DNA from: Adiantum capillus-veneris
Taxonomy: Eukaryota; Streptophyta; Polypodiopsida; Polypodiales; Pteridaceae
NCBI GenBank assembly: GCA_014529385.2
Contig: CM043968.1
Location: 4,123,501 to 4,187,500 of the forward strand
Length of the DNA: 64,000 nt
Direction of reading: 5' to 3'
Below, one piece after another: positions 48,319-59,830 of this stretch. Within the stretch, counting starts at the first letter, position 1. Each line of letters opens with the position of its first letter. Made by a program: the position numbers and the translations under genes. The notes under the pieces are model-generated. The model ran no database searches, had not been told where the DNA came from, and saw nothing but the letters and a program-made list of their open reading frames with translations.

Positions 48319-50311
48319 ATGAATTTTCTCCCTCTTGTTGTCCATTCTCATCCAGGTAACCCTGATACTGATTTTGCTCAACAATCTCGTATTAATATAA
48401 GTGGTGTAGATAATAGGACTGGCTATGTAGATCCTCTACATGAATCTAGATCCATTTCCCTTGGTACGAACATTGTTCCCAATCATGGGGCTTCCCATGC
48501 AAATGAATATGTCCCTCTTCAAGGTGGAGACAACCCATCTACTAGCGAAGTGGAGGGGAATCCTGACTCTGCCCACAAGGAAGCTAATCCCAGAGAGGAT
48601 GGTGTCACCATTCCAACCCAAGAGCTTGTTGTGCCTGGTATTCTCAAATCCAAAATAGGGTAATCATTGGTCTCTGTCATGGGATCAGACCTCCCCTTGA
48701 TGCATTAAAAATTTGGATGGCTCAACAGGTGGAGACTAGAAATAATAAAGCTTCTCATGTGCAATATCTCCCCAACAACTACTACCTTTTCTTTTTTGAT
48801 TATCACAATGCAGCTCTCCAGGTGGACGAATTCAGACAGTGGTTGATTAAAGACACCCCTATGTCAGTATTTAATTGGTACCTTGGGTTCAATCCTAAAG
48901 GACCTAAACCTACCAAAGTCCCAATATGGGGTGATTTCCCTGATCTGCTTATTGAAATCTATCCATGGTTGAAAAAGGTTGGGGAAAGTGTCGGCACAGT
49001 TTTAGGACAAAGATCCAAAGGGGCCATAAACCCCAAATGGGATCCTCAGCTTCTGATAGAAATTGACCTAAAAGATGAACTCAAAATCTACATTCCTATT
49101 AGGGACTCTGATGTGGTAAGCTGCTCGATTTGCAAACAGTTGTGTATAAAAACATGCCTAATGCTTGCCTTGCTTTCATTGCCTCAAGCAAGGACATCAC
49201 ATCAAAACCTCAAACCTATACCTTAAAAAAATGAGAGTGACAAACAAGATGGGTTCTAGCAGGTAAATAGAAGAAACTCTAACAAACACAAAAAAAATTC
49301 AAATCTTCCTCTGGGAGAAATAGGAATGATTTCAGCCCTCTAATAATTGATGTTTATGATCCTTTCAACTACGACCTGGAACCCTCCAAGGACAAGGAAG
49401 TAGAATCTGATGTAGTAGATGAAGTGACCAGCATTGACAAAGATCCCCAAAAAACTGACCATGTCTCTACTCCTCAAAACTCCCCAAGGTAGGTTCCCAA
49501 CCCACCAACCAATCCAAATGACAAAACAAGAAGATTATCTTCAGACTCTTCTTCAGATTCAAAAGAAGAAACCATACCTAGTACCCAAATGCAATCTAAG
49601 ATGGATGAAGATATTGCCACCTTTGAAAAACAGTTGGAACAAAAAGACTAAAAATTCAAGGAGACAGTGTTGATATCTTATGACCATGAACCATATGTGG
49701 ACATACTGACCCGAGGGATTCACTCTGTATATAAAATAGGACGCCACTTGTGAGCCAAAAACTTTGATATACCCCTATATATGACTCATAGTAGGGAATA
49801 TGACCCCCCTTTCTACACTTATACGACAATTAATGCACAAAATTACCATACACCATATCTTACATATAAAATTTAGGTTTTAAATGATCTTACTGAGTAA
49901 AACTAGTGAAAGTGCAAGTAGCATAGTGACTGGCAACGTACTAAGGAACCATTTATGTTGATAACTAGTTGTACCCTCAATGTGTCTTAGTTTGGCTTTC
50001 AAACTATGTACCCGCTCAACTTGCACTCTAGCTGCTCATCCAATTTTTCCTCATCTAAATTACTCAAAAACATGGTCACAAAGTTGTGCTAGGTTCTTCG
50101 TGTAAATTTGCATCTATTTAAACTCTTTATAGATTTCATCCCTCAACAAATAAACTATAATCACAAAACAAACAATTGATACAAAGCAGTGTTAGTTCTT
50201 GCAAGGATGTTTGTCGCTATTGACTCAAAAGTTCAAGGGCAGACTCTTTTGGGAAGCCATAATTTTGAAGCACAAAAAATTCCTCTCATTTTTCCCTTTT
50301 CTCGCTTCTTC

Positions 50312-50349
<38 letters not shown>

Positions 50350-50643
50350 AACCAATAAATATGATACCACCTCCCTTACTTCTAAGCTTGGGAGATAAAT
50401 TATTGGGGGCCTACCCCTCACTTATACACTTATGTAACTTGTAAAAAAAACCCTCCCTTTCTCTTATGTGGTGCGATAAGTTTTCCATGGTGAATCCCCC
50501 GGGCATGCTGATGACTCAAGCTGAGGAGGAGAAACTTCCCTCTCCTAAAGCTATGAAGCCTAAAAGAAGTAAGGAATCTTCCAAAGATACCAATAGACAA
50601 TCAATGTTTATAGAAAAACCTTCAAAGAGGAGTAAGAAATGAA
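48319..50643 (+). pseudogene. LINE ORF1 (DUF4283-type RNA-binding protein), broken
   Basis: A 114-codon frame (48319-48663) is followed, after a stop and short gap, by a 169-codon frame (48717-49226) with VQYLPNNYYLFFFDYHNA, FNWYLGFNPKGPKPTKVPIW and AINPKWDPQLLIEIDL. These are characteristic of the DUF4283 region of plant L1 ORF1. The zinc-knuckle part is degraded. A basic C-terminal tail ends KPSKRSKK with TGA at about 50640. A 500-bp stretch at 49676-50180 has no readable coding. Confidence 0.75.
50311..50347. repeat. Poly-C tract
   Basis: About 37 consecutive C. Poly-Pro and poly-Gly frames across it are artefacts. Similar C tracts are at 8478-8500 and 51617-51640. Confidence 0.97.
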
Positions 50644-52945
50644 GTGTCCAGTTGTCAAGGGTTTAACTCTCAATTGCAAGGGGCTAACTGACCCTATTAG
50701 GGGAGAAGCAGTTAAACAATGGCTACTTGATGTCTGTCTTAAGCCCAATTTCATCTATCTATAGGAAGTAAAAGCTGCAGGTAATATCCATATGGTTAAC
50801 TTGCAAAGATTGGGACAGGTTTTCGATGGCACTCTTCAAACCACTGCTATGGAAGGAGTGGAGAAGTTCTTGCCATTTCAGACAAATACAATTAGTTGGT
50901 GACTCAAGTCCATAAAACGTAAAAGTTGGTGGTTGTTACCCTTTCTCCACCTTTCAGCTCTACTTTGGTATTTGTCTATGTTGCTAACTCTATCAGTGAA
51001 AGAGCTCAAATGTGGAGGAACTTGCTTCCCTTCCTAACCCTTGTATTATTGCATGAGACTTTAATATGACTGAATCCATTGAGGATAGGTGGAACAACTT
51101 GGGTACCACAATGAATAAAAGTGAATTGAATTCATAGGATAAGATGGTTAATTCTCTTAACCTAATTGATGTCTTTGTGGATACAGACTTCACTTGGACA
51201 AAAAAGCAACATCGGAACTGCTACAGAGCAGCAAGAATGGACATGCTATATATGAACGCATCTTTGCTGTAAGATTTTTGGCAAGTATCCTGTCATAAAG
51301 ATAGTAGTTTACAAATTTTAGATCACTCTCCTGTTATTATTGAGTTGACTAAAGAGGAATTCAAGTGTAAATATGGGTGGCCTCATTTAGATCACTCCCT
51401 CATATCTTTAGACAAGGATAAAGTCAGAAAAGTTTTTGATAAGGCCTTTGTTTCTACCTCTTCCCCCTTCAAAACTTGGGACAATGCAGCCAAAGACACT
51501 CAGAAAATCCTCAACTCTTATAAGAAATTGGCTAGGGAGATCAGGACCAAAAGAAGGATGATGATAAATTGTGAAATCTCTAAATTAGAGAAATCTGTCC
51601 CTCTTAACAGTCCTCTCCCCCCCCCCCCCCCCCCCCCCCTTCTCTTGTGGATTTAAAAAACCAGTTGAAGGTAGAGAAGCTCCTATCAGCCAAGGATTCT
51701 TTAAATTGGACAAGAGATTTCTGAATTGGAAACGTTGATAAACCAGATAAAATATGTTTAATCTATATCAAAAAAATTTGGAAAACTTTATCCCTTTTCT
51801 TAAGGATAAAGAAGGAGGGGTTGTCAGCTCCCACAAAGAAAATATGAAAGTTTCTTTTAAATATTATTTTGGTATCTTCTTTGCTCCTCCCACAAGAGGG
51901 GCTGATCAGTGCAGAGCTAGAGCTGAGATAGCTAGGATCATGAAAAAAATGGTAACTACTCAAATGGCTGCTCAATTGGATCAGCCCCTCAAAGAGGGGG
52001 AGCTAAGAGATTCTATTCTCTCCATGAAGTCTAAAAAATCTCATGGTATGGATGGCATTCCTAATGAATTTTTTAAAGAATATCATGAATTTCTTATACC
52101 TCATCTTTTAAAAATCTGGAAAGAAGACCTTAAGATAACAGCACTCTCTACCAAAATGAACACAGGGGTGTTTAGATTAATCCACAAGAGAGGGGCAAAA
52201 GAGGATTTAGCTAATTGGCGGCCTATCACATGTCTGACTTCCATTTATAAGGTCTTTTATCTCTCCCAAGCTAGGAGGTTAAGTAGCAGTATGGACAAAA
52301 TCAATCTCCTAGAGCCGAAGGGATTTATCAAAGGCAGATTTATTTTAGATGCTATAATTACTCTATGGGAAACCATAGATCTTGTGACTGGAAAAGATAT
52401 TCTTTAAAATCGATTTTGATAAAGCTTATGACAGAGTAGAATGGGACTTTATTTTTCAATCACTTCATGATATTGGCTTCGGGAAATAGTTCATCATATT
52501 TATATAGGTCCTCTTTGGCAATGTTTTTGCCAAATTAGCAATCAATGGTGAATTGACAGAGGCATTCCTTCTTAAGAGATCAGCCAGACAAGGCTGCCCA
52601 ATAGCTCCTTTGATATTTGCTATCTTCTCTGATGCCTTGGGGTGGCTCATTAAAGATGCCATGGAAAACAGAAGAATAAAAGGCATTGGGATCCTTAGAT
52701 CCAATAAAGACCTTTGCTTACAACAATTTGCAGATGATACAAATGGCCTCATGTCTAGTGATGCTCAAACTGTGGAATGTTTTTGGAAATTCCTTAACAC
52801 TTTCTTCATAGCAAGTGGTTTAGTGATCAATCACAGTAAAATTGGTTATAAATGTTCTCACATTAAACCCCCTCAGATGATTGTGGATGCTGGATGCAAA
52901 TTGAACATTGATGGTCCCAAGGGATCTAAGGTTACATTCTCTTAA
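50644..52945 (+). pseudogene. LINE ORF2, endonuclease and RT, frameshifted
   Basis: The endonuclease start reads LNCKGLTDPIRGEAVKQWL and, after a TAG, EVKAAG. A later block (51345-51656) stops at a poly-C run. RT blocks: SKKSHGMDGIPNEFF and ANWRPITCLTSIYKV, with GFIKGRFILDAI (51754-52407), then in another frame RSARQGCPIAPLIFA and QQFADDTNGLM (52553-52945), where FADD is the catalytic box. At least three frame changes separate these, so no functional protein is possible. Confidence 0.88.
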
Positions 52946-53130
52946 AGATGGGATTGGGTGGTCAACAGGTTCAAACAAAAACTTTTCAGATGGTAGGGAT
53001 ATCAACAGTCTTTTCCCTCTAGAGTTTTTGTGCTTCACCATTACATTCTTCCCTCTCTCATATACTTCATGTCTTGCTGGAAGCCTGCAAAATATCAGAT
53101 GAACAGGATCTTCTCATTGGCCAGGTCTTT

Positions 53131-53748
53131 CCTTTAAGGTGAAGACCCTGAGCACCCTAGAATTGCCAAAGTTTCATGGGACATATATATACTCTACCTG
53201 TCTTTTATAAACAGTTGTTCTCTCGATTCAACACCCTCAAAGATACCACAATTGATGGAGAAAAAATATCACAATTGATCCAATTGTACCACAAGACATT
53301 TGACTAGAGACAACCCATCCAAATATACTTCAAGTGAGGTGAACCACCCATAATGTGGACTTCAATGCAAATATAATACCCAGAAAACAAGTCAATAGCA
53401 AAGTAAAAACGATTCAAGCTGGGTAAAAGGACTCATAGATTTTTAAAGCAATCCACGACCGTTTTGCGAGCTCTCATTCCCTTGCTTCCTTTGCCTCCAA
53501 AATTGCAAAGTTTGATTGAGCTGGAGGATGAAAAAAACTATTTGATACGTGCTTGGCTAGCATTCTAAGCATCATGCCCAATCAATGATTCCAAGGTGGG
53601 GTTTATTTGCACGAGTAAAATCTAACATTATGTTGAAAGGATCGTTGTACACTATACCAGTTGAGTGAGCAACATTAATTCCATCAATAAGAGCATGTAA
53701 GATTGTTGGCATATGTATGCTCAATCAGTACTTTGAGGCATGTAGTCT
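53131..53748. other. No gene recognised
   Basis: Unremarkable sequence after the LINE remnant, with only short frames. Confidence 0.5.
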
Positions 53749-54680
53749 CTATCTTTGGTAAGTCCTAAGTTGCTGGTGGCAAAGTCCTCCAGCCATTTTG
53801 TAGCTTGTGCATGCAGTGTTTGAATGTTCCTTGGGAAAATGGCAGTGGCACATCTTGTCTCTCAAGGTGTCCCCATTGTAGTATGTGAAGATTGTGATCC
53901 AGGATGCCTCGATAAATCCAATGCATCTTACAATCAATGGATGAAGTTTTTGCATTCCTTGCTCTGTCTAGAAGCTCTCAAATTTTGCCTCATTCCTCCC
54001 TTGTAGCATTTTCCTACATATGTAATGTGCTCTAGAAAAAAAGAAATGATTTTAATGGTGTATAATGTGCATACACCAAAAGAGACTTCTCCAATCCTTA
54101 CACCTTTCACCAAGATTTTGTGAGGAATGCCGATCAAATGTGTGCACTTCAAATTCAATGTTTTGTGCATGATTTTGTCGGTGTCACTTGCATCGACGGA
54201 TCAACCACCTTTGGCCGCTTGCACATCGGGCCATCTTCAATTGCGTGGGTAAGGAGGCTTGTTCTTGACTTTCACCTGCTTCATCTTTACCTTTTGCTCC
54301 TCCCATTGTTTACCCCACAACTCTATTTTTGCGATATCGCAAGTGGCAGGGAGATCTTCTTTTAAGTCTCTACAATACACTTTCATATTGCTCCGCATTG
54401 TCCTAATCTTGTGGTGGAGGTCAGATTCTCTTATCCCTATAGGAATCAAAAACTCATACTAGACTTTGCCTTGCAACTTGCACTCTATGTTCTCCCAGAT
54501 AGCACTAGTGAGATCTTTAATTAAGACGTCACTTTCATTAATCTGTTGTATGCGACCATCTGCACATGAAGATATTTCCAGAATACATTCTTTTTGAATG
54601 GCAGGCATAAAAATTTTATTTTTCTCTGGTGTCATTTTTGCATTGGACAATAAAAAACAACATATCAAATACAGTTTCAT
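53749..54680 (-). pseudogene. Unrecognised degraded coding region
   Basis: Consecutive minus-strand frames read in plausible order: 54680-54459, continuing in the same frame after one stop to 54449-54237 (KIELWGKQWEEQKVKMKQVK), then 54170-53934 and 53955-53749 in shifted frames. Composition (charged, few low-complexity stretches) suggests former protein coding. I cannot place it in a family. It could be part of a transposon ending near the following tandem repeat. Confidence 0.4.
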
Positions 54681-54691
54681 GGGTGCACCTA

Positions 54692-55176
54692 CACTCTCAC
54701 ACTAGTTCAAACAAACCATAACCGTGACTTGAAGACTTCAAATAATTGTGCACGATTATATTAATACAGATTGATAGCCATTTTTACTTTAAAGTGCTAT
54801 GTTTAATCGTGTAAAATGCATTAAAAACAAGTAACTCTTAAGAAAACCATCCAGATAGAACAATACATGCTAAAAATCCAAAACATTGCAACATATTGTG
54901 ATAAACCATAAGACATGAGTTCATATTTTACATGTTTCACTCTCACACTAGTTTAGACAAACCATAACCGTGACTTAAAGACTTCTAAAGATTGTGCAAG
55001 ATTATAGTCATTCATGTTGATAACCATTTTCACTTTGAAATGCTTTGTCTAATCGTGCAAAATGCAATAAAAACAAGTAACTCCTAGGAAAACCATCCAG
55101 ATTGAACAGTACAGGTTAAAAACCCAAAACATTTCAAACTATTGTGATATACCATAAGACATGGTTTATACTTTTC
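54692..55176 (+). repeat. Two-copy tandem repeat, 246-bp unit
   Basis: CACTCTCACACTAGTT starts at 54692 and again at 54938. Both units continue with ACCATAACCGTGACTT and end ACCATAAGACATG. The second unit runs into the terminus of the second MULE copy at 55177. Confidence 0.95.
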
Positions 55177-55437
55177 GGGGGGTTTTTTTTTTGCAAGCTT
55201 TCAGTTTCAAGCTTTTACAATTGGAACTGTTTTTTTGAGATTTTGAACCTTGATTTTACACAAATTATATCCTTAAGTATCATTGTGTAGCAGAAAACCT
55301 TACAGTAAAATCATTCAACTACCAAACACGTTGTAAAATATGGAAGCACAACAATGCTTATGCAAAATGAAATTTTACAAAAAGCACCATTTGTATATGT
55401 TTCGAGCCTGCACATAAAACTTCATTTGAAAGTTTTT

Positions 55438-55512
55438 GCCAGAGTCTCCTTTGTATGGATATCTCTTCTAAAAAAACCTGTACACCCTTTCTTGGGCTCC
55501 CACATGGGATTT
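55438..55512 (+). repeat. Dispersed element-internal motif, fourth copy
   Basis: GCCAGAGTCTCCTTTGTATGG begins a block matching 1688-1763 and, more weakly, 6650-6806. Confidence 0.75.
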
Positions 55513-55813
55513 CCTTCACATAAAATCTTATTTTCATTACTTAAATGATTTTATTATCTCACACAAATCAACACACAAGCCAATGGTGTCAGCATAATAC
55601 AACTACATAGGAAAGCACAATCAAATTCATCTCCACATCATGTGGCCATCATGTACCAAACAAACACAAAAGAAACATCCAAATGAAATGTATTGAGCAC
55701 ACCAAAATGCCATGTCAATGTCATATGGCCACCATGTACATCAAAATATAAATAAAAAAATCAAGATGTCTATTGTTAGAACAGTGTTTCCCCAATCAAG
55801 TGTGCATCCGCAA

Positions 55814-56591
55814 TCAACATTTCACAGGTCCACATGCAATGTCTATCAAACATCTTTCGTAGAGCACATCATCTAGATCTAGACACATGCAATGCCTCAT
55901 ATCTTCCACAGAAGCTCGGCCCAAATCGCCACACCCCGCAAACAAGTCCAAAACATAGTCCTGAGGCTTAGTAAACGTTGCCAGCAACCACCTAACCATA
56001 TAAATAGTAAATTAGAAACATATTGCAAACACATATATACCATAACATTCACAAGTGTCATAATTTAGACTAATCTTACCGAAAGAATAAAGAAGACCGC
56101 GGTGCCCCAACTCTAAGAATGACACTATCAATCTCAATGGGGAAGACTACGTCATCTATCATGTAGCTACAATCTGCTGGAAACAATCTTTCGGCAATTT
56201 TCTCCCCTGCCTCTCTATCATAGTGTGGCTTAGGATGGCCAATACAATACCAAAGACACATGGTAAGATCAAGTACCTGCATTAAAAATAACTCAAATAA
56301 TTTCATAGCCATAAAGTTTTTAGTTAGGACATAAAACTATGAAATTAAGTTTGTTATCTCACCGCCTCTCTAGTGAGTGGATGCCGGTATGCCTTCTTGG
56401 TACACATGAGGTTCCATGTTCGTAACAACACAAGTCCTACCCTAGTAGCATCTACAATAAAATCTCCAATATGCTCGGCCATGCACATGGTGACTAAAAA
56501 CCCCTCATCTGCCAAAAACTCACGAGCCACATCCATGCACCCTGTCACTAGACCCTGGAAAATGTGTTCCACTTGGGAACACTCATGCCCT
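55814..56591 (-). pseudogene. Methyltransferase-like 3' exons, second copy
   Basis: Exons 56591-56363 (229 bp), 56276-56080 (197 bp) and 55991-55814 (178 bp, stop TGA) keep the same acceptors and donors as the first copy. The first exon is fully open here and reads EFLADEGFLVTMCMAEHIGD and onward to REAV before GTGAG, so it lacks the extra A of copy one. It seems, however, to have lost one G upstream. The last exon holds VLDLFAGCGDLGRAS (motif I; Gly to Asp against copy one). Exons upstream of these are absent, so this is a fragment. Two copies with equal exon lengths support the gene model. Confidence 0.65.
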
Positions 56592-56634
56592 CTACAAAAG
56601 TGAATGTAGTGATGTAAGCATACAATGATAGTTA

Positions 56635-56867
56635 GATGTAGTGTGCGTGTTTCACGCGTCAATGCAAGAGACTTGCCAATACACTATGTGAGAACCGCAA
56701 ATGGCTCTAAGCACACAACTAGACTAATCTAGCAAGCTCAAGAGAGCAAGGGTGTGTCACTCACCGCCCTACGCTCGCCTTCGTGGAGGATTCCTTGCCG
56801 TGAAGAAGACGGAGCTACCGCCATGCCGTGCTCAACCGCCTCTCCGCCGCCGTGCCGTCATCGCAAT

Positions 56868-56945
<78 letters not shown>

Positions 56946-57239
56946 ACGCACACACACACAAGGAGATGAAGAAGAAGAAGAAGAAGATGGAGTAAGAGCA
57001 CTCTTCAATTGCACAAATGAAAGAATGAATGAATTTTAGGTTTAGGTGACTTTTATATGAGCTCCCCCATTCACACTTGGGCGCCCATACTTAGCCAACT
57101 AACCCTTGAATGTTCATGTTAGAGTGCGCCTCTCATCGGCGACCACTCTTATAATTTTTCTATTGGACCGACAAGCCCAGCCCATGACTACTAGCAATGG
57201 ACGCCAGTGGTTAACATGACCCCCTTCCTGATGTAGATT
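56635..57239. other. Spacer with CT microsatellite
   Basis: Starts TGTAGTGTGCG where the duplicated segment ends. It has (CT)n at 56868-56941, followed by CA and GAA repeats and a TATA-like TTTTATATGAG near 57050. LTR-like, but the borders are not proven. No gene. Confidence 0.5.
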
Positions 57240-57714
57240 CCATCCTTGGAATATAACAGTGCAGCATCAGGATCCACGATAGAAGTACCTGTGTCAGAAG
57301 AAAATCAACATTGTGAAAGCTCAAAGGCAGCATGTACAGGTGTGCAATAAGTGAGATGCATACATGATATTCTAGGAAATGCAAAAAAAAAAATCCATGA
57401 ATTGTAACATTGCCAACTGAACAAGCGTAGTACCTGAAGAAAATGCAATTGAGTTAGGGTCTATTAGGTCGACTCTAAGAGAAGTACACAAGAGCTAGGG
57501 CTAAAGTAAGTACCAGATTGACCAATGTTAAATAAAAAATATCGACTAAAGAGTAGTTAACCCTAGGAATGCTTGTCGAGGTCTAAGGACGTGGTCTTGT
57601 CACTTATGCCACTTAAGTGTGATCCACATAAAATACAAGGAAGTTTGTGCTATTTTCTTTCTCTTTTCTTTTTCTCTTTTTTTTTTTGTTGTTGTCATAG
57701 TTGCTACAAGTAGC

Positions 57715-57825
57715 TGGGGGACTTGAGGTCTCAAATACCAGCAGCTGGGAGACTCAAGGCCTCAAATACCAGCTTGAGCGTAAACTAGCCAGGAGACTCG
57801 AGGTCTCAAATGCCAGCTTAACACA
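57715..57825 (+). repeat. Short tandem-like repeat, three units
   Basis: AGACTCGAGGTCTCAAATACC-type words (20-21 bp) recur three times, spaced by 30-50 bp. Probably an LTR-internal repeat. Confidence 0.6.
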
Positions 57826-58217
57826 TGGGCTTCCATGACACAAGTCACACTTAGGTGAAATAAACTAGAGAGAACTATATCCTCATAGCCCAAAACATTA
57901 CTAAAGTTACTACAGTTAATAGACTATTTAGGAATTAAAGTCAGCAATTAAGTGGTCTAGTTTAGCCTAAGGTCCTGATACCTACTTAAAGCCAACTAAT
58001 AGACCAAACTCAAAGAGAAGAACAAGGTACTAGAAGTTTGAAAAAATTATAGCATCTAAATTGGCAATGTCACAATTTCTTATGCGACGTTAGAATTCAA
58101 ATGACAAGATGCAAACATGTAAATGTGGAAGCATAGATAAAAGGAAGCATTACACCTAAAACTCCATTGTCGTTGTCCTTCAAAGGCATCCTTATGTAGT
58201 CACAAACTGCACAATAG

Positions 58218-58676
58218 TCACTCTAGAGGCACATTAGTGGGAAAAGATACCAACACTTCTTGAACACAATTAAAAAACATAAGGAACCCTAACCTAATTA
58301 TTTGCACTCTCCCTAGAGAGTCAAGGGAATAGGATATTGTAGAGATTGGGGGGGACCCTAAGGCTAAACTCCTATCCTTGTTGTGGAAAAAAACTAAGTC
58401 ATCCTCCATGACACCGTATGTCCTATCCGTGTAATCATGTAAATCTTCTTCATCATCAGAGGCACCAATATTTACTAAGAAGGTCACTAGGAGTTTATAG
58501 TCATCTTGGTCAAAAGGATAGGCTTGTGCAATGGGAGAGACACTCTCTACTATGTATGGATTAGTCGTGGTCAAGAGACGTATCAGCCATTTTAACTCCT
58601 CTAAATTCCTCTCACATGCTAGCGTACCTATCAAATCCCATTCACAGGCAAGCACCAAAAAGACCATGTGAAACAC
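58218..58676 (-). CDS. Hypothetical protein, 152 codons, in Gypsy 3' region
   Basis: An open frame without a recognised domain. It contains an acidic stretch (NIGASDDEEDLHDYTD) and hydrophobic ends. It lies beyond the WVPK-repeat ORF on the same strand and could be part of an extra 3' reading frame of this Gypsy or a remnant of another element. Confidence 0.35.
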   Translation of the reverse strand: MFHMVFLVLACEWDLIGTLACERNLEELKWLIRLLTTTNPYIVESVSPIAQAYPFDQDDYKLLVTFLVNIGASDDEEDLHDYTDRTYGVMEDDLVFFHNKDRSLALGSPPISTISYSLDSLGRVQIIRLGFLMFFNCVQEVLVSFPTNVPLE

Positions 58677-59269
58677 TTATGAAAAGTAACGAGGGTACCT
58701 CTCACCCAAGGCAGGAGTGGATGACTCTAATGTACTAGACATATCTGTACACACAGATAGATGATGGTTAGAGTGCAAATAATACAAGGGTCGTGTTCTT
58801 GTGCATAATGTGTTTTTATGATTTTGTGTTATGTATAGAACTTGTAAATTTCCACATTATTGTTTGGTGGCTCTTTCTCTTTTACTTTTTTATCTTGTTT
58901 TTATGAGTATAAGGATTTATATATACATTCCCTAGGATTGGATATTGAGAGGTCAGGGAGGAAGGTTGAGAGGGAAGCAAGTGAATGATGGATGTCAGCA
59001 AACGCTCCCCCCTTCCTTGGGTAGATCATACCTTTGGAATGATGTCGTCACATTTTGAAACCAATTGTTCCAAGTTGTTATGGGTGAAGGCTTTAACCAA
59101 TAGTTTTTGACCACCCTATGCGTTTCATCTAGTTACAAGGGTGGTAAGGTACTCTCCCATGATTTTATTTGCAACGTTGTTGTAGGTGGTGAACTTACAA
59201 AGGGAGGTGCAAACTCTCCCTTGTTTGTATGGATATGTACAATGGTAGGTGGAGGTTGTGTCAAAGCTT

Positions 59270-59785
59270 CTATTTCTGCATAGGAACTACATGAAGAGCA
59301 AGAAGCTTCATTTGACTTCCATGTTCCTGAGCTAGGTGGAACAAATCGTTCTTTCTTCGATACCAAACTAGCTCTGGAGCGGGTGTGTAGCATTCCGTGA
59401 TTTTTTCCTTTCCGCGATCTTCAATTAGTTTTGGAGCCACAGGATTGGGCTCACATGGGCCATGTGACAAGTAAGAGCACAATTTACGTTTTGGCACCCA
59501 GATTTGGTCATTTCCTTCATAGTAGCCTTGGGCTTCTAATAGTTTTTTAGGAATCCAATGCAATGTTTCTTTACATTTCTTGGGGCGAGTGGGATGTCTC
59601 TTACCAGGCTCCTGTCTTTTAGCACTAGCTATGGTCGCTAAAGAAGCTTTAGGGACCCACTTGTATGTTCTCTTTGTTATATTGGGATGGATCGTGTGTG
59701 TCTCAAGCTTTATTTCAACTACATCAGTTGAAGCTCTAGAGAGTTGGGCTATGGGGACATATGGTTCAATCTCTTGGACATGCAA
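59270..59785 (-). CDS. Gypsy 3' ORF with repeated WVPK motifs, 171 codons
   Basis: Three spaced motifs, KWVPKASL, HWIPKKLLEAQGYY and IWVPKRKL, give an internally repeated basic protein segment of unknown function. It directly follows the retropepsin-like domain on the same strand. A frame shift near 59290 leads into another short frame (59133-59393). Possible RNA- or nucleic-acid-binding role is speculation from the basic, aromatic repeats. Confidence 0.5.
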   Translation of the reverse strand: MHVQEIEPYVPIAQLSRASTDVVEIKLETHTIHPNITKRTYKWVPKASLATIASAKRQEPGKRHPTRPKKCKETLHWIPKKLLEAQGYYEGNDQIWVPKRKLCSYLSHGPCEPNPVAPKLIEDRGKEKITECYTPAPELVWYRRKNDLFHLAQEHGSQMKLLALHVVPMQK

Positions 59786-59830
59786 TGTTTTGGGTTTTAT
59801 GGATTGAGTGGTAGGGCTAAGAGTTGGTTT

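Larger units (their letters stand above)
47770..53130 (+). mobile_element. L1-type LINE with ORF1 and ORF2, degraded
   Basis: A DUF4283-like ORF1 (48.3-50.64 kb) and an endonuclease-RT ORF2 (50.65-52.95 kb) follow each other on the plus strand. Poly-C expansions (50311-50347, 51617-51640), stops and frameshifts break both. The 3' zinc-binding domain and poly-A tail are not seen, and the exact ends are uncertain. Confidence 0.8.
55177..56634 (+). mobile_element. Truncated second MULE copy (left end and methyltransferase 3' exons)
   Basis: Starts GGGGGG then poly-T and GCAAGC, the same terminus as 1421, and stays similar to 1421-2888 until ATAGTTAG. No matching right end is in the window. The 10 bases before it (TATACTTTTC) would be the target repeat to look for elsewhere. 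Confidence 0.8.
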
